DNA from: Sphaerochaeta sp. UBA5849
GTDB taxonomy: Bacteria > Spirochaetota > Spirochaetia > Sphaerochaetales > Sphaerochaetaceae
Assembly (NCBI GenBank): GCA_002432715.1
Contig: DJGJ01000044.1
Location: 15,881 to 56,209 of the forward strand
DNA length: 40,329 nucleotides
Direction: 5' to 3'
Made by a program: the position numbers and the translations under genes. The notes beneath the pieces were generated by a model. That model worked only from the letters and a program-made list of their open reading frames with translations, was not told the origin of the DNA and did no database searches. The stretch's first letter is position 1. Each line of letters starts with the position of its first letter. Positions 16,151 through 24,768 of the stretch are shown here, piece by piece.

Positions 16151-16179
16151 TTGACAGCCAAACTTTCTCACTCTATACT
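16151..16179 (+). promoter_or_regulatory. Strong promoter for the BMP transporter operon
   Basis: TTGACA (16151-16156), 17-nt spacer, TATACT (16174-16179). The -35 box is perfect and the -10 matches five of six bases. The upstream sequence is AT-rich and includes TTGCAACAA at 16051-16059, a motif that recurs before the hydroxylase gene. Confidence 0.8.
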
Positions 16180-16194
16180 GAATCAAGCTTCAAA

Positions 16195-16210
16195 TCCCGC
16201 TCTGGCGGGA
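16195..16210 (+). other. 5'-leader hairpin of the BMP operon
   Basis: TCCCGC-TCTG-GCGGGA forms a 6-bp hairpin right after the expected start (about 16186), 25 nt before the start codon and upstream of the AGAGGAG. It probably protects the mRNA 5' end; it does not match a purine riboswitch. Confidence 0.55.
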
Positions 16211-16235
16211 TGGATATTTACAGAGGAGAACTTGT

Positions 16236-17270
16236 ATGAAAAAGATTCTGACAATCGTGCTCTGTCTCGCGCTCGTTGGCTCTGCAATCTTTGCAGCCGG
16301 TGCAGCTGAAACAGCACCCGCAGCCGCAAAGGACTCAAACGTAGTCAAGGTTGCACTGATTATTGAAAACACCATTGACGACAAGGGCTGGTGCCAGGCC
16401 ATGCATGATGGCATTCTCGCAGCCCAGAAGCAGCTTCCCGGCCGCATCGAGTACAGCTACACCGAGAAGATGAAGCCTGTCGATGCAGGTTCCGCCGCCC
16501 GCCAGTATGTCGCCCAGGGGTATGACATCATCATCGCCCACGGGGCACAGTACAAGAACCTCATCCTTGAAATGGCTGAAGAGTATCCAGATGTTTCCTT
16601 TGCCTTCGGTACTTCTGCAGAGATTGGACCGAAGAACGTCTTCACCTATATGCCCGAAAGTGAAGAAACCGGTTACCTCTCCGGCCTCATCGCCGGCATG
16701 ACCACCAAGAAGAATATCATCGGTCTGGTCGGCCCCGTCGACGCCGGTGATGCCGCCCGGTACAACCGCGGATTCGTCCTCGGCGTACAGGCTGTCAATC
16801 CCAAGGCCAAGGTCATGGTCGCTCACTCAGGTTCCTTCAGCGATTTCGTGAAGGCCGGTGAGATTGCCCAGTCCCAGATCAGGGCCGGTGCCGACGTACT
16901 GACCGGTTCCAGCCAGCAGGCTCTCGGAGCCCTGCGCGCAGTTGCCGACTACCGAAACCAGGACATCTGGTGGGTTGGTCAGGATATCGCCCAGATCAAC
17001 ATCGCCGAAGGCTACAAGGTAATTGCAGCTTCCTCCTACAACTATGCATCGGTCATCGTCGGTTTTGTCGAAAAACTCGACAAGGGCGTGAAGGGCGGCG
17101 AAGTCATTCCCATGAACTTCAACAACGGCGGATTCGTATTCCAATTCAACGCTGCTTTGAAGGACAAGTACACCGGCGCCATTGAGAACAAGGTCAACGA
17201 AGCTATTGCCTCCTTCAAGGCCAAGGCCGGTACCGTCAACTACACTTCCGTAGATTACTCCAAGCTTTGA
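16236..17270 (+). CDS. BMP/PnrA-family substrate-binding protein (probable purine nucleoside binder)
   Basis: 344 aa. Residues 1-20 are a signal peptide (MKKILTIVLCLALVGSAIFA) followed by AGAAETAPAAA. There is no lipobox Cys, so signal peptidase I cleavage is expected, unlike most BMP lipoproteins. The mature chain has the two-lobed BMP pattern: VALIIENTIDDKGWCQAMHDG, GYDIIIAHGAQY, SEETGYLSGLIAGM, and DIWWVGQD. Characterised relatives include PnrA of Treponema pallidum, which binds purine nucleosides; RfuA-type riboflavin binders are an alternative. It heads an operon with one ATPase and two permeases, but a terminator separates it from them, probably to make more binding protein than transporter. 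Confidence 0.88.
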   Translation: MKKILTIVLCLALVGSAIFAAGAAETAPAAAKDSNVVKVALIIENTIDDKGWCQAMHDGILAAQKQLPGRIEYSYTEKMKPVDAGSAARQYVAQGYDIIIAHGAQYKNLILEMAEEYPDVSFAFGTSAEIGPKNVFTYMPESEETGYLSGLIAGMTTKKNIIGLVGPVDAGDAARYNRGFVLGVQAVNPKAKVMVAHSGSFSDFVKAGEIAQSQIRAGADVLTGSSQQALGALRAVADYRNQDIWWVGQDIAQINIAEGYKVIAASSYNYASVIVGFVEKLDKGVKGGEVIPMNFNNGGFVFQFNAALKDKYTGAIENKVNEAIASFKAKAGTVNYTSVDYSKL

Positions 17271-17283
17271 TCGTACATCCCTG

Positions 17284-17319
17284 CCGGTCATGCAGGAAAG
17301 CCCTGCATGACTGGTTTTT
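17284..17319 (+). terminator. Internal (partial) terminator between binding protein and ATPase genes
   Basis: 13-bp stem (17284-17296 with 17302-17314, one G-U pair), 5-nt loop, then TTTTT (17315-17319). It is strong on paper and lies in a 74-nt gap inside a transport operon, so read-through probably sets the ratio of binding protein to membrane parts. Confidence 0.85.
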
Positions 17320-17344
17320 CGAATCCCCACGGAGGTTGTAATCC

Positions 17345-18883
17345 ATGGAACTCACTACAAAGAAGATCACAAGCCTCAGAATGGAACACATCACCAAGCG
17401 CTTTCCCGGCGTTTTGGCGAGTGACGACATCACCCTTTCCATTGGAGAGGGCGAAGTTTTGGCACTGGTAGGCGAAAACGGCGCTGGCAAAACCACCCTG
17501 ATGAACATCCTGATGGGGTTGTACCAGCCGGATGAGGGGAGAATCCTCATCAACGGGGAAGAAGTACACTTCCGTTCCCCCAATGATGCCTTTGCCGCAG
17601 GCTTGGGCATGGTGCACCAGCAATACATGCTGGTTCCCAATATGACGGTTCTGGAAAATATCGCCCTCGGCTACAAACAGGCTTGGTCGTTTTTCAAGCT
17701 CGACTTGGCTATGGTCCGAGACCGCATTGATGAAATATCGAAAAAATACGGGCTTTTCGTGGATCCCGATGCTTATATTTGGCAACTCTCCGTCGGCGAG
17801 CAGCAACGTGTCGAGCTGGTCAAGACGCTCTGCCTTGGCGCTCGCTTTCTGATCCTCGATGAACCGACGAGTGCACTCACGCCCCAGGAAACCGATGATC
17901 TGATCGTGCTGCTCAAGCGCATGAGCAGTGAACTGTCCATCATCTTCATCAGCCACAAGCTGCAGGAGGTCAAGGACCTTTCGGACAAGATCACCATACT
18001 CCGCCATGGAGCGGTGGTCTTTGAAGGGAACACCAATGAGCACTCCCCTTCCGACATCGCCGCCTTGATGACCGGCCATGAAGTTGAACTGCCTCTGAAC
18101 GAGGAGGCTTCCTGCAACGGGACGCCGGTGCTGGATATCAAGAACCTCAACGTCAAGAGCGATCGAGGCTTTTTGGCCCTCAGGGACTTGAACCTGACGA
18201 TCCGCTGTGGCGAGATTGTCGGCCTTGCAGGTGTCTCAGGCAACGGGCAGCGCGAGCTTGCCGAGGCCATCAATGGACTGCGCAAGGTGGAAAGCGGAGA
18301 GATCATCTTCTACGGGGAGAATATCGCCAATAAGAGTCCGCACTACATCATCCAGGCAGGGATGGGCTACATTCCAGAAGAGCGTAACACCGAGGGAATT
18401 GTGCCTTCGTTCTCGCTGAAGGAGAACCTGATCCTCAAGGATGCCGAGCGAGAAGAGTTCTCCAAGCACTCCTTCCTCAACAACAAGGCAATCGACAAGA
18501 ATGCCAATGATCTGAGGGTGAAGTTCGATATCCGCAGCCCCAACATCGCTGTGGCAGCAGGATCGTTGTCGGGAGGGAACATCCAAAAGGTCATCCTTGC
18601 CCGCGAGCTTTCCCGAAAACCAAAGTTCCTGATAGCCGTCTACCCGATCAGAGGCTTGGACCTCGGGGCTGCCGAATTCATCCACAAGCAGCTTCTGGAG
18701 AAACGAAGGGAGGGAATCGGGATACTGCTCATCAGCGAAGAGCTTGATGAGATCCTTGACCTCTCCGACCGCGTCGCTGTCATTTTCAAGGGGCAGATCC
18801 AACAGGTTCTGGACCGCAAGGATGCCAACCGCCGCAGCCTGGGGATCTTGATGGCAGGAGTGAAAGATGACCAAACAGTTTAA
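17345..18883 (+). CDS. Nucleoside-type ABC transporter ATP-binding protein (two ATPase domains)
   Basis: 512 aa, two fused ABC domains as in sugar and BMP-linked nucleoside importers. The first domain has Walker A GENGAGKTT, signature LSVGEQQRV and Walker B FLILDEPTSALTP. The second has a degenerate Walker A (GVSGNGQREL), signature LSGGNIQKV and a Walker B lacking the Asp-Glu pair (FLIAVYPIRGLD), which is normal for this family and suggests one active ATP site. CGGAGG precedes the ATG. The last 17 nt overlap the first permease gene. It powers uptake of the BMP-bound ligand from the inner face of the membrane. Confidence 0.92.
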   Translation: MELTTKKITSLRMEHITKRFPGVLASDDITLSIGEGEVLALVGENGAGKTTLMNILMGLYQPDEGRILINGEEVHFRSPNDAFAAGLGMVHQQYMLVPNMTVLENIALGYKQAWSFFKLDLAMVRDRIDEISKKYGLFVDPDAYIWQLSVGEQQRVELVKTLCLGARFLILDEPTSALTPQETDDLIVLLKRMSSELSIIFISHKLQEVKDLSDKITILRHGAVVFEGNTNEHSPSDIAALMTGHEVELPLNEEASCNGTPVLDIKNLNVKSDRGFLALRDLNLTIRCGEIVGLAGVSGNGQRELAEAINGLRKVESGEIIFYGENIANKSPHYIIQAGMGYIPEERNTEGIVPSFSLKENLILKDAEREEFSKHSFLNNKAIDKNANDLRVKFDIRSPNIAVAAGSLSGGNIQKVILARELSRKPKFLIAVYPIRGLDLGAAEFIHKQLLEKRREGIGILLISEELDEILDLSDRVAVIFKGQIQQVLDRKDANRRSLGILMAGVKDDQTV

Positions 18884-19970
18884 GGTACTCTACAAGGTTT
18901 CCATCATCATTCTGGCCATACTGGCAGCAATGACGATTGGATCGATTATCCTGATGACCATCGGTGCCGATGTAGTCAAAACCTATCGGGTCATCCTCTT
19001 TGAACCATTGAAAACCACCTTGCAGCTCAGCGAGGTGCTTCTCAGGGCGATACCGCTGACCATTATTGCGTTGGGCATCTCGGTTGCTTATCGCAGCGGC
19101 ATCATCAATATCGGGGCTGAAGGCCAGATGGCTATGGGAATTTTGGGAACCACTGCTGTAGCCCTCGCTTTCCCCGAGCTACCCAAGCCGGTCCTGCTGC
19201 CGATGGCAATCCTTGCCGGGGCAATCAGCGGTGGCCTCTGGGGTTTCATTCCTGGATTTCTCAAGGCGAAGCTGCAGGTCAGCGAGCTGCTTTCAACCGT
19301 AATGCTCAACTACATCGCCGCCCAGTTCTATACCTTTTTGCTGCGCGGTCCGATGCTCGACCCCGCCGAACTCACCATGGGAAGCGGCACCCCCCAGTCG
19401 ATGCGCCTTTCGCGCAATCTCTGGCTGGACCGATTCCTTCCCGGAACCCGATTGCATACCGGCTTGTTCTTCGCCCTTATCCTCGCCCTGCTCATCTACT
19501 TGTTGCTGTGGAAAACCAGCTACGGATATAAAATGCGTGCAGCAGGGGCCAGCAGCCGGGCGGCAAAGTACGGCGGTATCAACGTGACATGGTATTTGGT
19601 GATCGCCATGGTGATCAGCGGTGCCTTTGCCGGTATGGCAGGCGCCATTGAAATTGCAGGCGTCCACCGCAGGGCCATCGAGGGAATTACCGGCGGCTAC
19701 GGTTTCTCGGGCATCGTCGTAGCCCTCTTCGGAGGCCTGCATCCGGCCGGAATCATTCCCGCCTCATTTTTCTTCGGCCTTCTGATCGTTGGAGCCGATA
19801 TGACTCAGCGCATGGTCGGTGTACCTGCAAACATGGTAAATGTGCTGCAGGGCATCATCATTCTCGTCATCGTTGCCACAAAGATGGTTCTCGCCGATCC
19901 CTATCTCATGGAGAAGGTCTGGCGCAAAGTGCAGAAAAGAAGCAGCAAATCCAAGGAGGTGGAAGCATGA
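18867..19970 (+). CDS. ABC transporter permease, nucleoside type, subunit 1
   Basis: 367 aa, about nine to ten hydrophobic segments. It belongs to the BPD_transp_2 permeases that work with BMP proteins (YufP/NupP type): AYRSGIINIGAEGQMAMG near residue 75, GFIPGFLKAKLQVSELLSTVMLNYIA, and a conserved GGYGFSGIVVALFGGLHPAG close to the C-terminus. It overlaps the ATPase by 17 nt and the second permease by 4 nt (ATGA), so expression is tightly coupled. It pairs with the next gene to form the membrane channel. Confidence 0.92.
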   Translation: MTKQFKVLYKVSIIILAILAAMTIGSIILMTIGADVVKTYRVILFEPLKTTLQLSEVLLRAIPLTIIALGISVAYRSGIINIGAEGQMAMGILGTTAVALAFPELPKPVLLPMAILAGAISGGLWGFIPGFLKAKLQVSELLSTVMLNYIAAQFYTFLLRGPMLDPAELTMGSGTPQSMRLSRNLWLDRFLPGTRLHTGLFFALILALLIYLLLWKTSYGYKMRAAGASSRAAKYGGINVTWYLVIAMVISGAFAGMAGAIEIAGVHRRAIEGITGGYGFSGIVVALFGGLHPAGIIPASFFFGLLIVGADMTQRMVGVPANMVNVLQGIIILVIVATKMVLADPYLMEKVWRKVQKRSSKSKEVEA

Positions 19971-20911
19971 ACTTCATCGTAAACATCCTAAGCTTGGGCA
20001 TACCCTTCTCCGTCGCCTTGCTTATCGCCTCCCTGGGGGAGATGTTCAACCAGCGATCCGGCATCTTCAACCTTGGTTGTGAGGGCATCATGGCCATGGG
20101 GGCCTTTTTGGGAATGCTTATTCCGTACAGCATCGGACAAGGCGGCCCCACTCCGGGCATTTACAACGTTCTCGGCCTGGCGCTGGCGATGGCTGTGGGT
20201 GCACTCTTCGGCCTTCTTTTCGGGTTTGTCGTAGTCACTTTCCGTGCTCCGCAGGGTATAGCGGGCATCGGGTTGCAGATGTTCGGAGTCGGTACGGCAG
20301 GAACCTTGTTCCGCCACTTCATCGGCGGAACGCAATCGGTTCCCGGCATCGGCAACCTTCCAATCCCCGGACTTTCCAAGATTCCCATCCTCGGTCCGAT
20401 TTTCTTCAGTCATAACTTGCTGGTCTATCTTGCGTTCCTCTTTGTCCCTGCCGCTTGGTACATCCTCTTCAAGACCCCCTGGGGGCTGCGGGTACGGGCG
20501 GTAGGAACAAACCCCAGGGCCGCCGACTCGATCGGCATCCAAGTCAACAAGGTGCGCTACCAGGCTTTGGCTGTCGGTGGTGCCCTGGCTGGTCTTGCCG
20601 GAGCCTACTTGAGCCTCTGCCAGGCAAAAATGTTCAGTGACGAGATCATCGCCGGCCGTGGGTTCATCGCTGTAGCATTGGTTTACTTCGGTCACTGGCA
20701 TCCGGTGAAGATTATGGGAGGGGCCCTGCTGTTCAGTCTGGCGCAAGCCTTCCAGCTGGCCGTTCAGGGACAGGGAATCAACTTCCCCTATGAGTTTGCC
20801 GTCATGCTGCCGTATGTCATGGTCATCGTTGTTCTTGCTTTCAGCAGGGAGAGCCAGTTGCTCGGCCCGACCGCTCTTGGGCAACCCTTCAACCGGGAGA
20901 AGCGAATTTAG
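19967..20911 (+). CDS. ABC transporter permease, nucleoside type, subunit 2
   Basis: 314 aa, multi-spanning. It is the partner permease (YufQ/NupQ type), with GEMFNQRSGIFNLGCEGIMAMGA near the N-terminus, GLRVRAVGTNPRAADSIGI in a cytosolic loop that likely contacts the ATPase, and GRGFIAVALVYFGHWHP toward the end. GGAGGTGG precedes the ATG, and the gene overlaps the first permease by 4 nt. It is the last gene of the transporter operon; a hairpin starts 9 nt after the stop. Confidence 0.92.
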   Translation: MNFIVNILSLGIPFSVALLIASLGEMFNQRSGIFNLGCEGIMAMGAFLGMLIPYSIGQGGPTPGIYNVLGLALAMAVGALFGLLFGFVVVTFRAPQGIAGIGLQMFGVGTAGTLFRHFIGGTQSVPGIGNLPIPGLSKIPILGPIFFSHNLLVYLAFLFVPAAWYILFKTPWGLRVRAVGTNPRAADSIGIQVNKVRYQALAVGGALAGLAGAYLSLCQAKMFSDEIIAGRGFIAVALVYFGHWHPVKIMGGALLFSLAQAFQLAVQGQGINFPYEFAVMLPYVMVIVVLAFSRESQLLGPTALGQPFNREKRI

Positions 20912-20919
20912 GTTTTGAA

Positions 20920-20958
20920 ACAAAGGCAGGATTGATTGTTGCATTTTCCTGCCTTTGT
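20920..20958 (+). terminator. Hairpin terminator after the nucleoside transporter operon
   Basis: A perfect 12-bp stem (ACAAAGGCAGGA at 20920-20931 with 20947-20958) around a 15-nt loop, followed by TCCTT. The T-tract is weak, so some read-through into the hydroxylase gene is possible. The loop contains one copy of the TTGTTGCA motif. Confidence 0.7.
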
Positions 20959-21016
20959 TCCTTGCACTGGAACTCCTGCAACAAAATAATGCAACAAAAG
21001 TCTTATACTGCAACAA
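20936..21016 (+). repeat. Repeated TGCAACAA motif upstream of the molybdenum hydroxylase
   Basis: TGCAACAA occurs at 20977-20984, 20990-20997 and 21009-21016, and inverted (TTGTTGCA) at 20936-20943. The same word is at 16052-16059 before the BMP promoter. Closely spaced copies ahead of a regulated gene suggest a transcription-factor binding array, possibly shared by the transporter and the hydroxylase. Confidence 0.5.
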
Positions 21017-21149
21017 GATATTGACTTTTCAACAAGACATCGAAACAATGTGAACGTATAGCATCACAGACCGTGGCATCCCTTCTTGGATGCTGACGCT
21101 AAGCGGCTAGCACCTGTTCCCACCCTTAACAGACAATGGAGAGCACGCT

Positions 21150-23717
21150 ATGTATGCATTCAGCGTAAATGGAAAGCCTGTACAATATGATGGAGAGGAC
21201 AAGAAATTACTTCGATTCCTCCGTGAGAACCTTAACCTTACCGGCACCAAGGATGGGTGCAGCGAGGGTGCCTGTGGTACCTGTACCGTCCTGGTCGATG
21301 GGGTAAAAACGAAAGCCTGCACTATCTCTCTTTCCAAGCTTGAAGGGAAATCGGTAACCACCATCGAGGGGCTGAGCGAACGTGAGCAACAAGTGTATTC
21401 CTATTGCTTTGCAGAAGCAGGAGCTGTTCAGTGCGGCTATTGCACCCCGGGTATGATCATCAGCGCAAAAAGCTTGTTGGATAAAAATGCCGACCCCAGC
21501 CTGGAAGATGTAAAAAAAGCAATAAAGGGCAATATCTGCCGGTGTACCGGCTATAAGAAAATTGAGGAGGCCATCTTGATGGCCGCCACCTATTTTCGGG
21601 AGAACCTCACTGTTCCCGATCACAGCGAAGAGCCCAGGCTCGATACCCGCTACCAGCGCGTCGATGCAAAAATCAAGGCCCTTGGCAAAGGGCTCTATGC
21701 CGATGACCTGCGCATAGACGGGCTTTTGCATGCCAAAGCGGTACGTTCGGCCCATCCGAGGGCGCGGGTGCTTTCCATTGACAGCCGCGAAGCTGAAAAG
21801 CATCCCGACTTTGTCCGCATTCTGACAAGCGCCGATGTTCCACACAACATCATCGGACACATCAAGCAGGACTGGCCGGTCTTCATTCCCGTTGGAGAAA
21901 TCACGCGCTATACCGGGGATGCCATCTGTCTGGTGGTGGGAAAGGATCCTGAAACCATTGAGAAAATTGCCTCTCTTGTTACGGTCTCCTATGAGGTCTT
22001 ACAACCTGTACTCTCCATGCAGGAAGCCTTGAAGGACGACGCCCCGCACCTGCATGCCGGAGGCAATGTCCTCAGCAGCGAGCATATCAAGCGCGGTGAT
22101 GTGGACGAGGCAATCAAGAAAGCAAAGCATGTAATCACCCGAGTCTACACCACTCCCTATACCGAACATGCCTTCATGGAACCTGAGTGTGCAGTAGCGC
22201 TTCCCGAGGGTGAAGATGGAGTGCTGGTTCATACCTCGGGCCAATCAATTTACGATGAGCAACATGAAATCTCGGTTATGCTGAAACTTCCGCCGCAGAA
22301 GGTGCATTGTCACAGCATGCTTGTCGGCGGTGGCTTCGGAGGCAAGGAGGACATGAGTGTACAGCACCATGCCGCCCTCGCTGCGTGGGTTCTCAAGCAG
22401 CCGGTGAAGGTGAAACTCAGCCGTCAGGAGAGCCTGACGGTTCACCCCAAACGGCATCCCATGAGTATCGACATGACTACTGCCTGCGATGAAAACGGCC
22501 GCATTACTGCCATGCGCGCAATCATCGATGCCAATACAGGAGCCTATGCATCCTTAGGCGGCCCGGTTCTTCAACGAGCTTGCACCCATGCATCAGGACC
22601 TTACAATTTCCAAAATTTTGAAGTTGTTGGTCGGGCCATCTATACGAATATGGTACCAGCAGGAGCCTTTAGAGGCTTCGGAGTCACGCAGAGCTGCTTT
22701 GCCGTGGAGGCCAATCTCAATCTGCTCGCTGATGAACTAGGTATGGACTACTACGAAATTCGCCGTCTCAATGCCCTCAAACCCGGCGATACCATGGCCA
22801 ACGGACAGATTGCCGGTGTGGACACCGGTATCATCGAATGCCTGGAAGCTGTAAAGGATGCTTATTACTCATCACCGCGTGCCGGTATTGCCTGTGGATT
22901 CAAGAATAGTGGGCTTGGTGTGGGATTTCCTGATACAGGCCGCTGTATTCTCTCGGTGGAGCACGGCAAGGTTCATATCCGTACCAGTGCAGCCTGTATG
23001 GGCCAAGGGGTGGCTACCGTCTGTACCCAGATGCTTGGCCAGACATGCTCCTTGAAGGCTGACCAGATTGTAGTCGAGGACCCCGATACCCGTCGCACCC
23101 CCGACTCGGGAACCAGCACGGCAAGCCGCCAGTCGGTATTCACCGGAGAAGCAGTCCGACGGGCTTCACTCAAGCTCAAGGAAGCACTGCAAACCAAGAA
23201 ACTCGAGGAGCTGGAAGGACAAGAATTCAGTGGAGAGTATACATCCATTACCGATCCTATCAATTCCACCAAGAAACATCCCGTCAGCCATGTGGCGTAC
23301 AGCTACTCAGCTCAAGTAGTCATTCTGGATGAACAGGGAAAACTGGAGAAAGTGGTTGCATCGTGTGATGTAGGGCAGGTGGTGAACCATCAGGCCCTTA
23401 CCGGGCAGATAGAGGGGGGAGTGGTCATGGGTCTTGGATTCGGCCTTACCGAGGACTTCCCGATCAAGGAGGGACAGCTTGATGTGCGCTATGGAACCCT
23501 CGGCCTCTTGCGTTCAACTGATGTTCCCCCGCTTGAGGTGAAACTGGTTGAAGGACCAGGCAAGCACCCCATTGCTTATGGAATAAAGGGAGTGGGAGAG
23601 TTGACCACCATCCCCACCGCCCCGGCGTGTCAGAATGCATACTACCGTTACGACGGCAAGTTCCGTACCTCGTTGCCGCTTCAAGATACAGCGTACCGTA
23701 AGAAGAAGCCGCAATGA
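21150..23717 (+). CDS. Fused [2Fe-2S] plus molybdopterin hydroxylase (xanthine dehydrogenase type)
   Basis: 855 aa. Residues 1-150 are a ferredoxin-like plus helical domain with two [2Fe-2S] clusters (C37, C42, C45, C57; then C95, C98, C130, C132). The rest is the molybdenum domain, with glycine-rich GGGFGGKEDM, GAFRGFG, and IKGVGELTTIPTAP carrying the active-site Glu of this family. The FAD subunit is missing, as in aldehyde-oxidoreductase and the selenium-dependent molybdenum hydroxylase type (about 850 aa, recalled from TIGR03311). It follows a purine-nucleoside transporter, which favours a purine hydroxylase. GGAGAG precedes the ATG. A 6-bp hairpin (21076-21093) lies in the leader. Substrate and selenium requirement are inference. 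Confidence 0.87.
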   Translation: MYAFSVNGKPVQYDGEDKKLLRFLRENLNLTGTKDGCSEGACGTCTVLVDGVKTKACTISLSKLEGKSVTTIEGLSEREQQVYSYCFAEAGAVQCGYCTPGMIISAKSLLDKNADPSLEDVKKAIKGNICRCTGYKKIEEAILMAATYFRENLTVPDHSEEPRLDTRYQRVDAKIKALGKGLYADDLRIDGLLHAKAVRSAHPRARVLSIDSREAEKHPDFVRILTSADVPHNIIGHIKQDWPVFIPVGEITRYTGDAICLVVGKDPETIEKIASLVTVSYEVLQPVLSMQEALKDDAPHLHAGGNVLSSEHIKRGDVDEAIKKAKHVITRVYTTPYTEHAFMEPECAVALPEGEDGVLVHTSGQSIYDEQHEISVMLKLPPQKVHCHSMLVGGGFGGKEDMSVQHHAALAAWVLKQPVKVKLSRQESLTVHPKRHPMSIDMTTACDENGRITAMRAIIDANTGAYASLGGPVLQRACTHASGPYNFQNFEVVGRAIYTNMVPAGAFRGFGVTQSCFAVEANLNLLADELGMDYYEIRRLNALKPGDTMANGQIAGVDTGIIECLEAVKDAYYSSPRAGIACGFKNSGLGVGFPDTGRCILSVEHGKVHIRTSAACMGQGVATVCTQMLGQTCSLKADQIVVEDPDTRRTPDSGTSTASRQSVFTGEAVRRASLKLKEALQTKKLEELEGQEFSGEYTSITDPINSTKKHPVSHVAYSYSAQVVILDEQGKLEKVVASCDVGQVVNHQALTGQIEGGVVMGLGFGLTEDFPIKEGQLDVRYGTLGLLRSTDVPPLEVKLVEGPGKHPIAYGIKGVGELTTIPTAPACQNAYYRYDGKFRTSLPLQDTAYRKKKPQ

Positions 23718-24337
23718 AAAAAAGAGCCGTAAATCGTCAGGACAGCACCGGCCTCTTCAATTTCATTGCTCCTATTTACGCCCTGTTTTTCACCTATCAA
23801 AAACGACGGTATGCAAAAACGCTTGCCGCCATGCAGTCATTTCTCAAGTATGAGACAGCCCTCGATGTCGGCTGTGGAACCGGGGCATTGTGCAGTGCTC
23901 TCAGCGAGAGAGGCTTGTCTGTTACCGGTGTCGATCCTGCTGCCCGAATGTTGGACATAGCAAGAAGGAAGAATGAAGCAATCACGTTTGTCCAAGCCGA
24001 TGCCACCAAAACCCTGCCTTTCTCAGGCAAAGAGTTCGATCTTGTTCTTGCAAGCTATGTCGCCCATGGCATGAGAGAAGAGATGAGAAAGAGCCTCTAT
24101 CGGCAGATGAGCCGGGTGGCAAAGCACTACGTCATCATCCACGACTACAACGCAAACCGCTCTGTCCTCACTTCCCTGATTGAGTATCTGGAGGGGGGTG
24201 ACTACTTTTATTTCATCAAGCATGCACAAAGGGAACTCCAAGAGTGCAAAGCAGAACTGGACCGCTGCTTTTCACAGGTGGAAGTCATCCAAGTAGGCAA
24301 GCGTGCCAATTGGTATATTTGCACTCCCCAAAGCTGA
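23714..24337 (+). CDS. Class I SAM-dependent methyltransferase
   Basis: 207 aa. SAM motif I is ALDVGCGTG (about residue 50), with the acidic motif II in VTGVDPAARML and motif IV in FDLVLASYVAHGM. This is the Methyltransf_11/25 pattern found in small-molecule methyltransferases; the substrate is unknown. The start codon overlaps the hydroxylase stop (ATGA), so the two proteins are made together. That coupling suggests a role linked to the molybdenum enzyme or its product, but the family is very broad and the link is inference. No signal peptide is seen. Confidence 0.85.
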   Translation: MKKRAVNRQDSTGLFNFIAPIYALFFTYQKRRYAKTLAAMQSFLKYETALDVGCGTGALCSALSERGLSVTGVDPAARMLDIARRKNEAITFVQADATKTLPFSGKEFDLVLASYVAHGMREEMRKSLYRQMSRVAKHYVIIHDYNANRSVLTSLIEYLEGGDYFYFIKHAQRELQECKAELDRCFSQVEVIQVGKRANWYICTPQS

Positions 24338-24370
24338 AAATGACCCTTGCATACCTCGCAGCATTGTGCA

Positions 24371-24616
24371 TCAATTGAGAGGAAATACATATTTGCATAC
24401 ATACTTGGTTTCTTCTGCTGAATACGGGTACCCCTGGTTTTCCCAGCGCATCTGAAGAGCGGCAAGACCAATCTTGAGAGCCTGCAACCTCTTTGAAACC
24501 GCGGTGGTCGAAGCGACGTTCTGTTGCACGCTGGTGAGGGCTTTTTCCAGCTTTCGGATGCTTGAGTCGAGCGAGGCAATCGAATGCCTGCGTTCTGTGT
24601 CAGCAACAGGTTCCAT
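24371..24616 (-). CDS. Small unknown protein with coiled-coil
   Basis: 81 aa. CCAGGAGAAAAGAA before the ATG is a convincing ribosome-binding site, which supports a real gene. The middle (about residues 12-60, SIASLDSSIRKLEKALTSVQ onward) is a predicted amphipathic helix or coiled coil, and the end carries aromatic residues and one Cys (KYVCKYVF). No known family was recognised. It converges on the methyltransferase gene, with 33 nt between the stops, and diverges from the flavin enzyme. Confidence 0.65.
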   Translation of the reverse strand: MEPVADTERRHSIASLDSSIRKLEKALTSVQQNVASTTAVSKRLQALKIGLAALQMRWENQGYPYSAEETKYVCKYVFPLN

Positions 24617-24705
24617 TTCTTTTCTCCTGGTACTTCGATACTAACTCAGAGCTTAGGTGAATGTGAAGAGCTTCAGAGAGCTTGCAGATAGTTAAGCAAT
24701 ACACT

Positions 24706-24733
24706 TTGACAAATTTTGTATTTATGTTAAATT
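24706..24733 (+). promoter_or_regulatory. Promoter for the nitronate-monooxygenase-like gene
   Basis: TTGACA (24706-24711), 16-nt spacer, TAAATT (24728-24733). The region is AT-rich and lies 30-60 nt before the start codon. Confidence 0.65.
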
Positions 24734-24768
24734 AAGGCCAAGGACTTGCACGTCCCCAAGGAATGCCA

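Noticed and set aside
19988..21016. Minus-strand ORF of 342 codons
   Set aside because: Antisense to the second permease; its polar, repetitive composition shows no family motifs.
21040..21149. Possible molybdenum-cofactor or purine riboswitch before the hydroxylase
   Set aside because: Only one 6-bp hairpin (21076-21093) is obvious; the conserved cores I remember for those riboswitches are absent.
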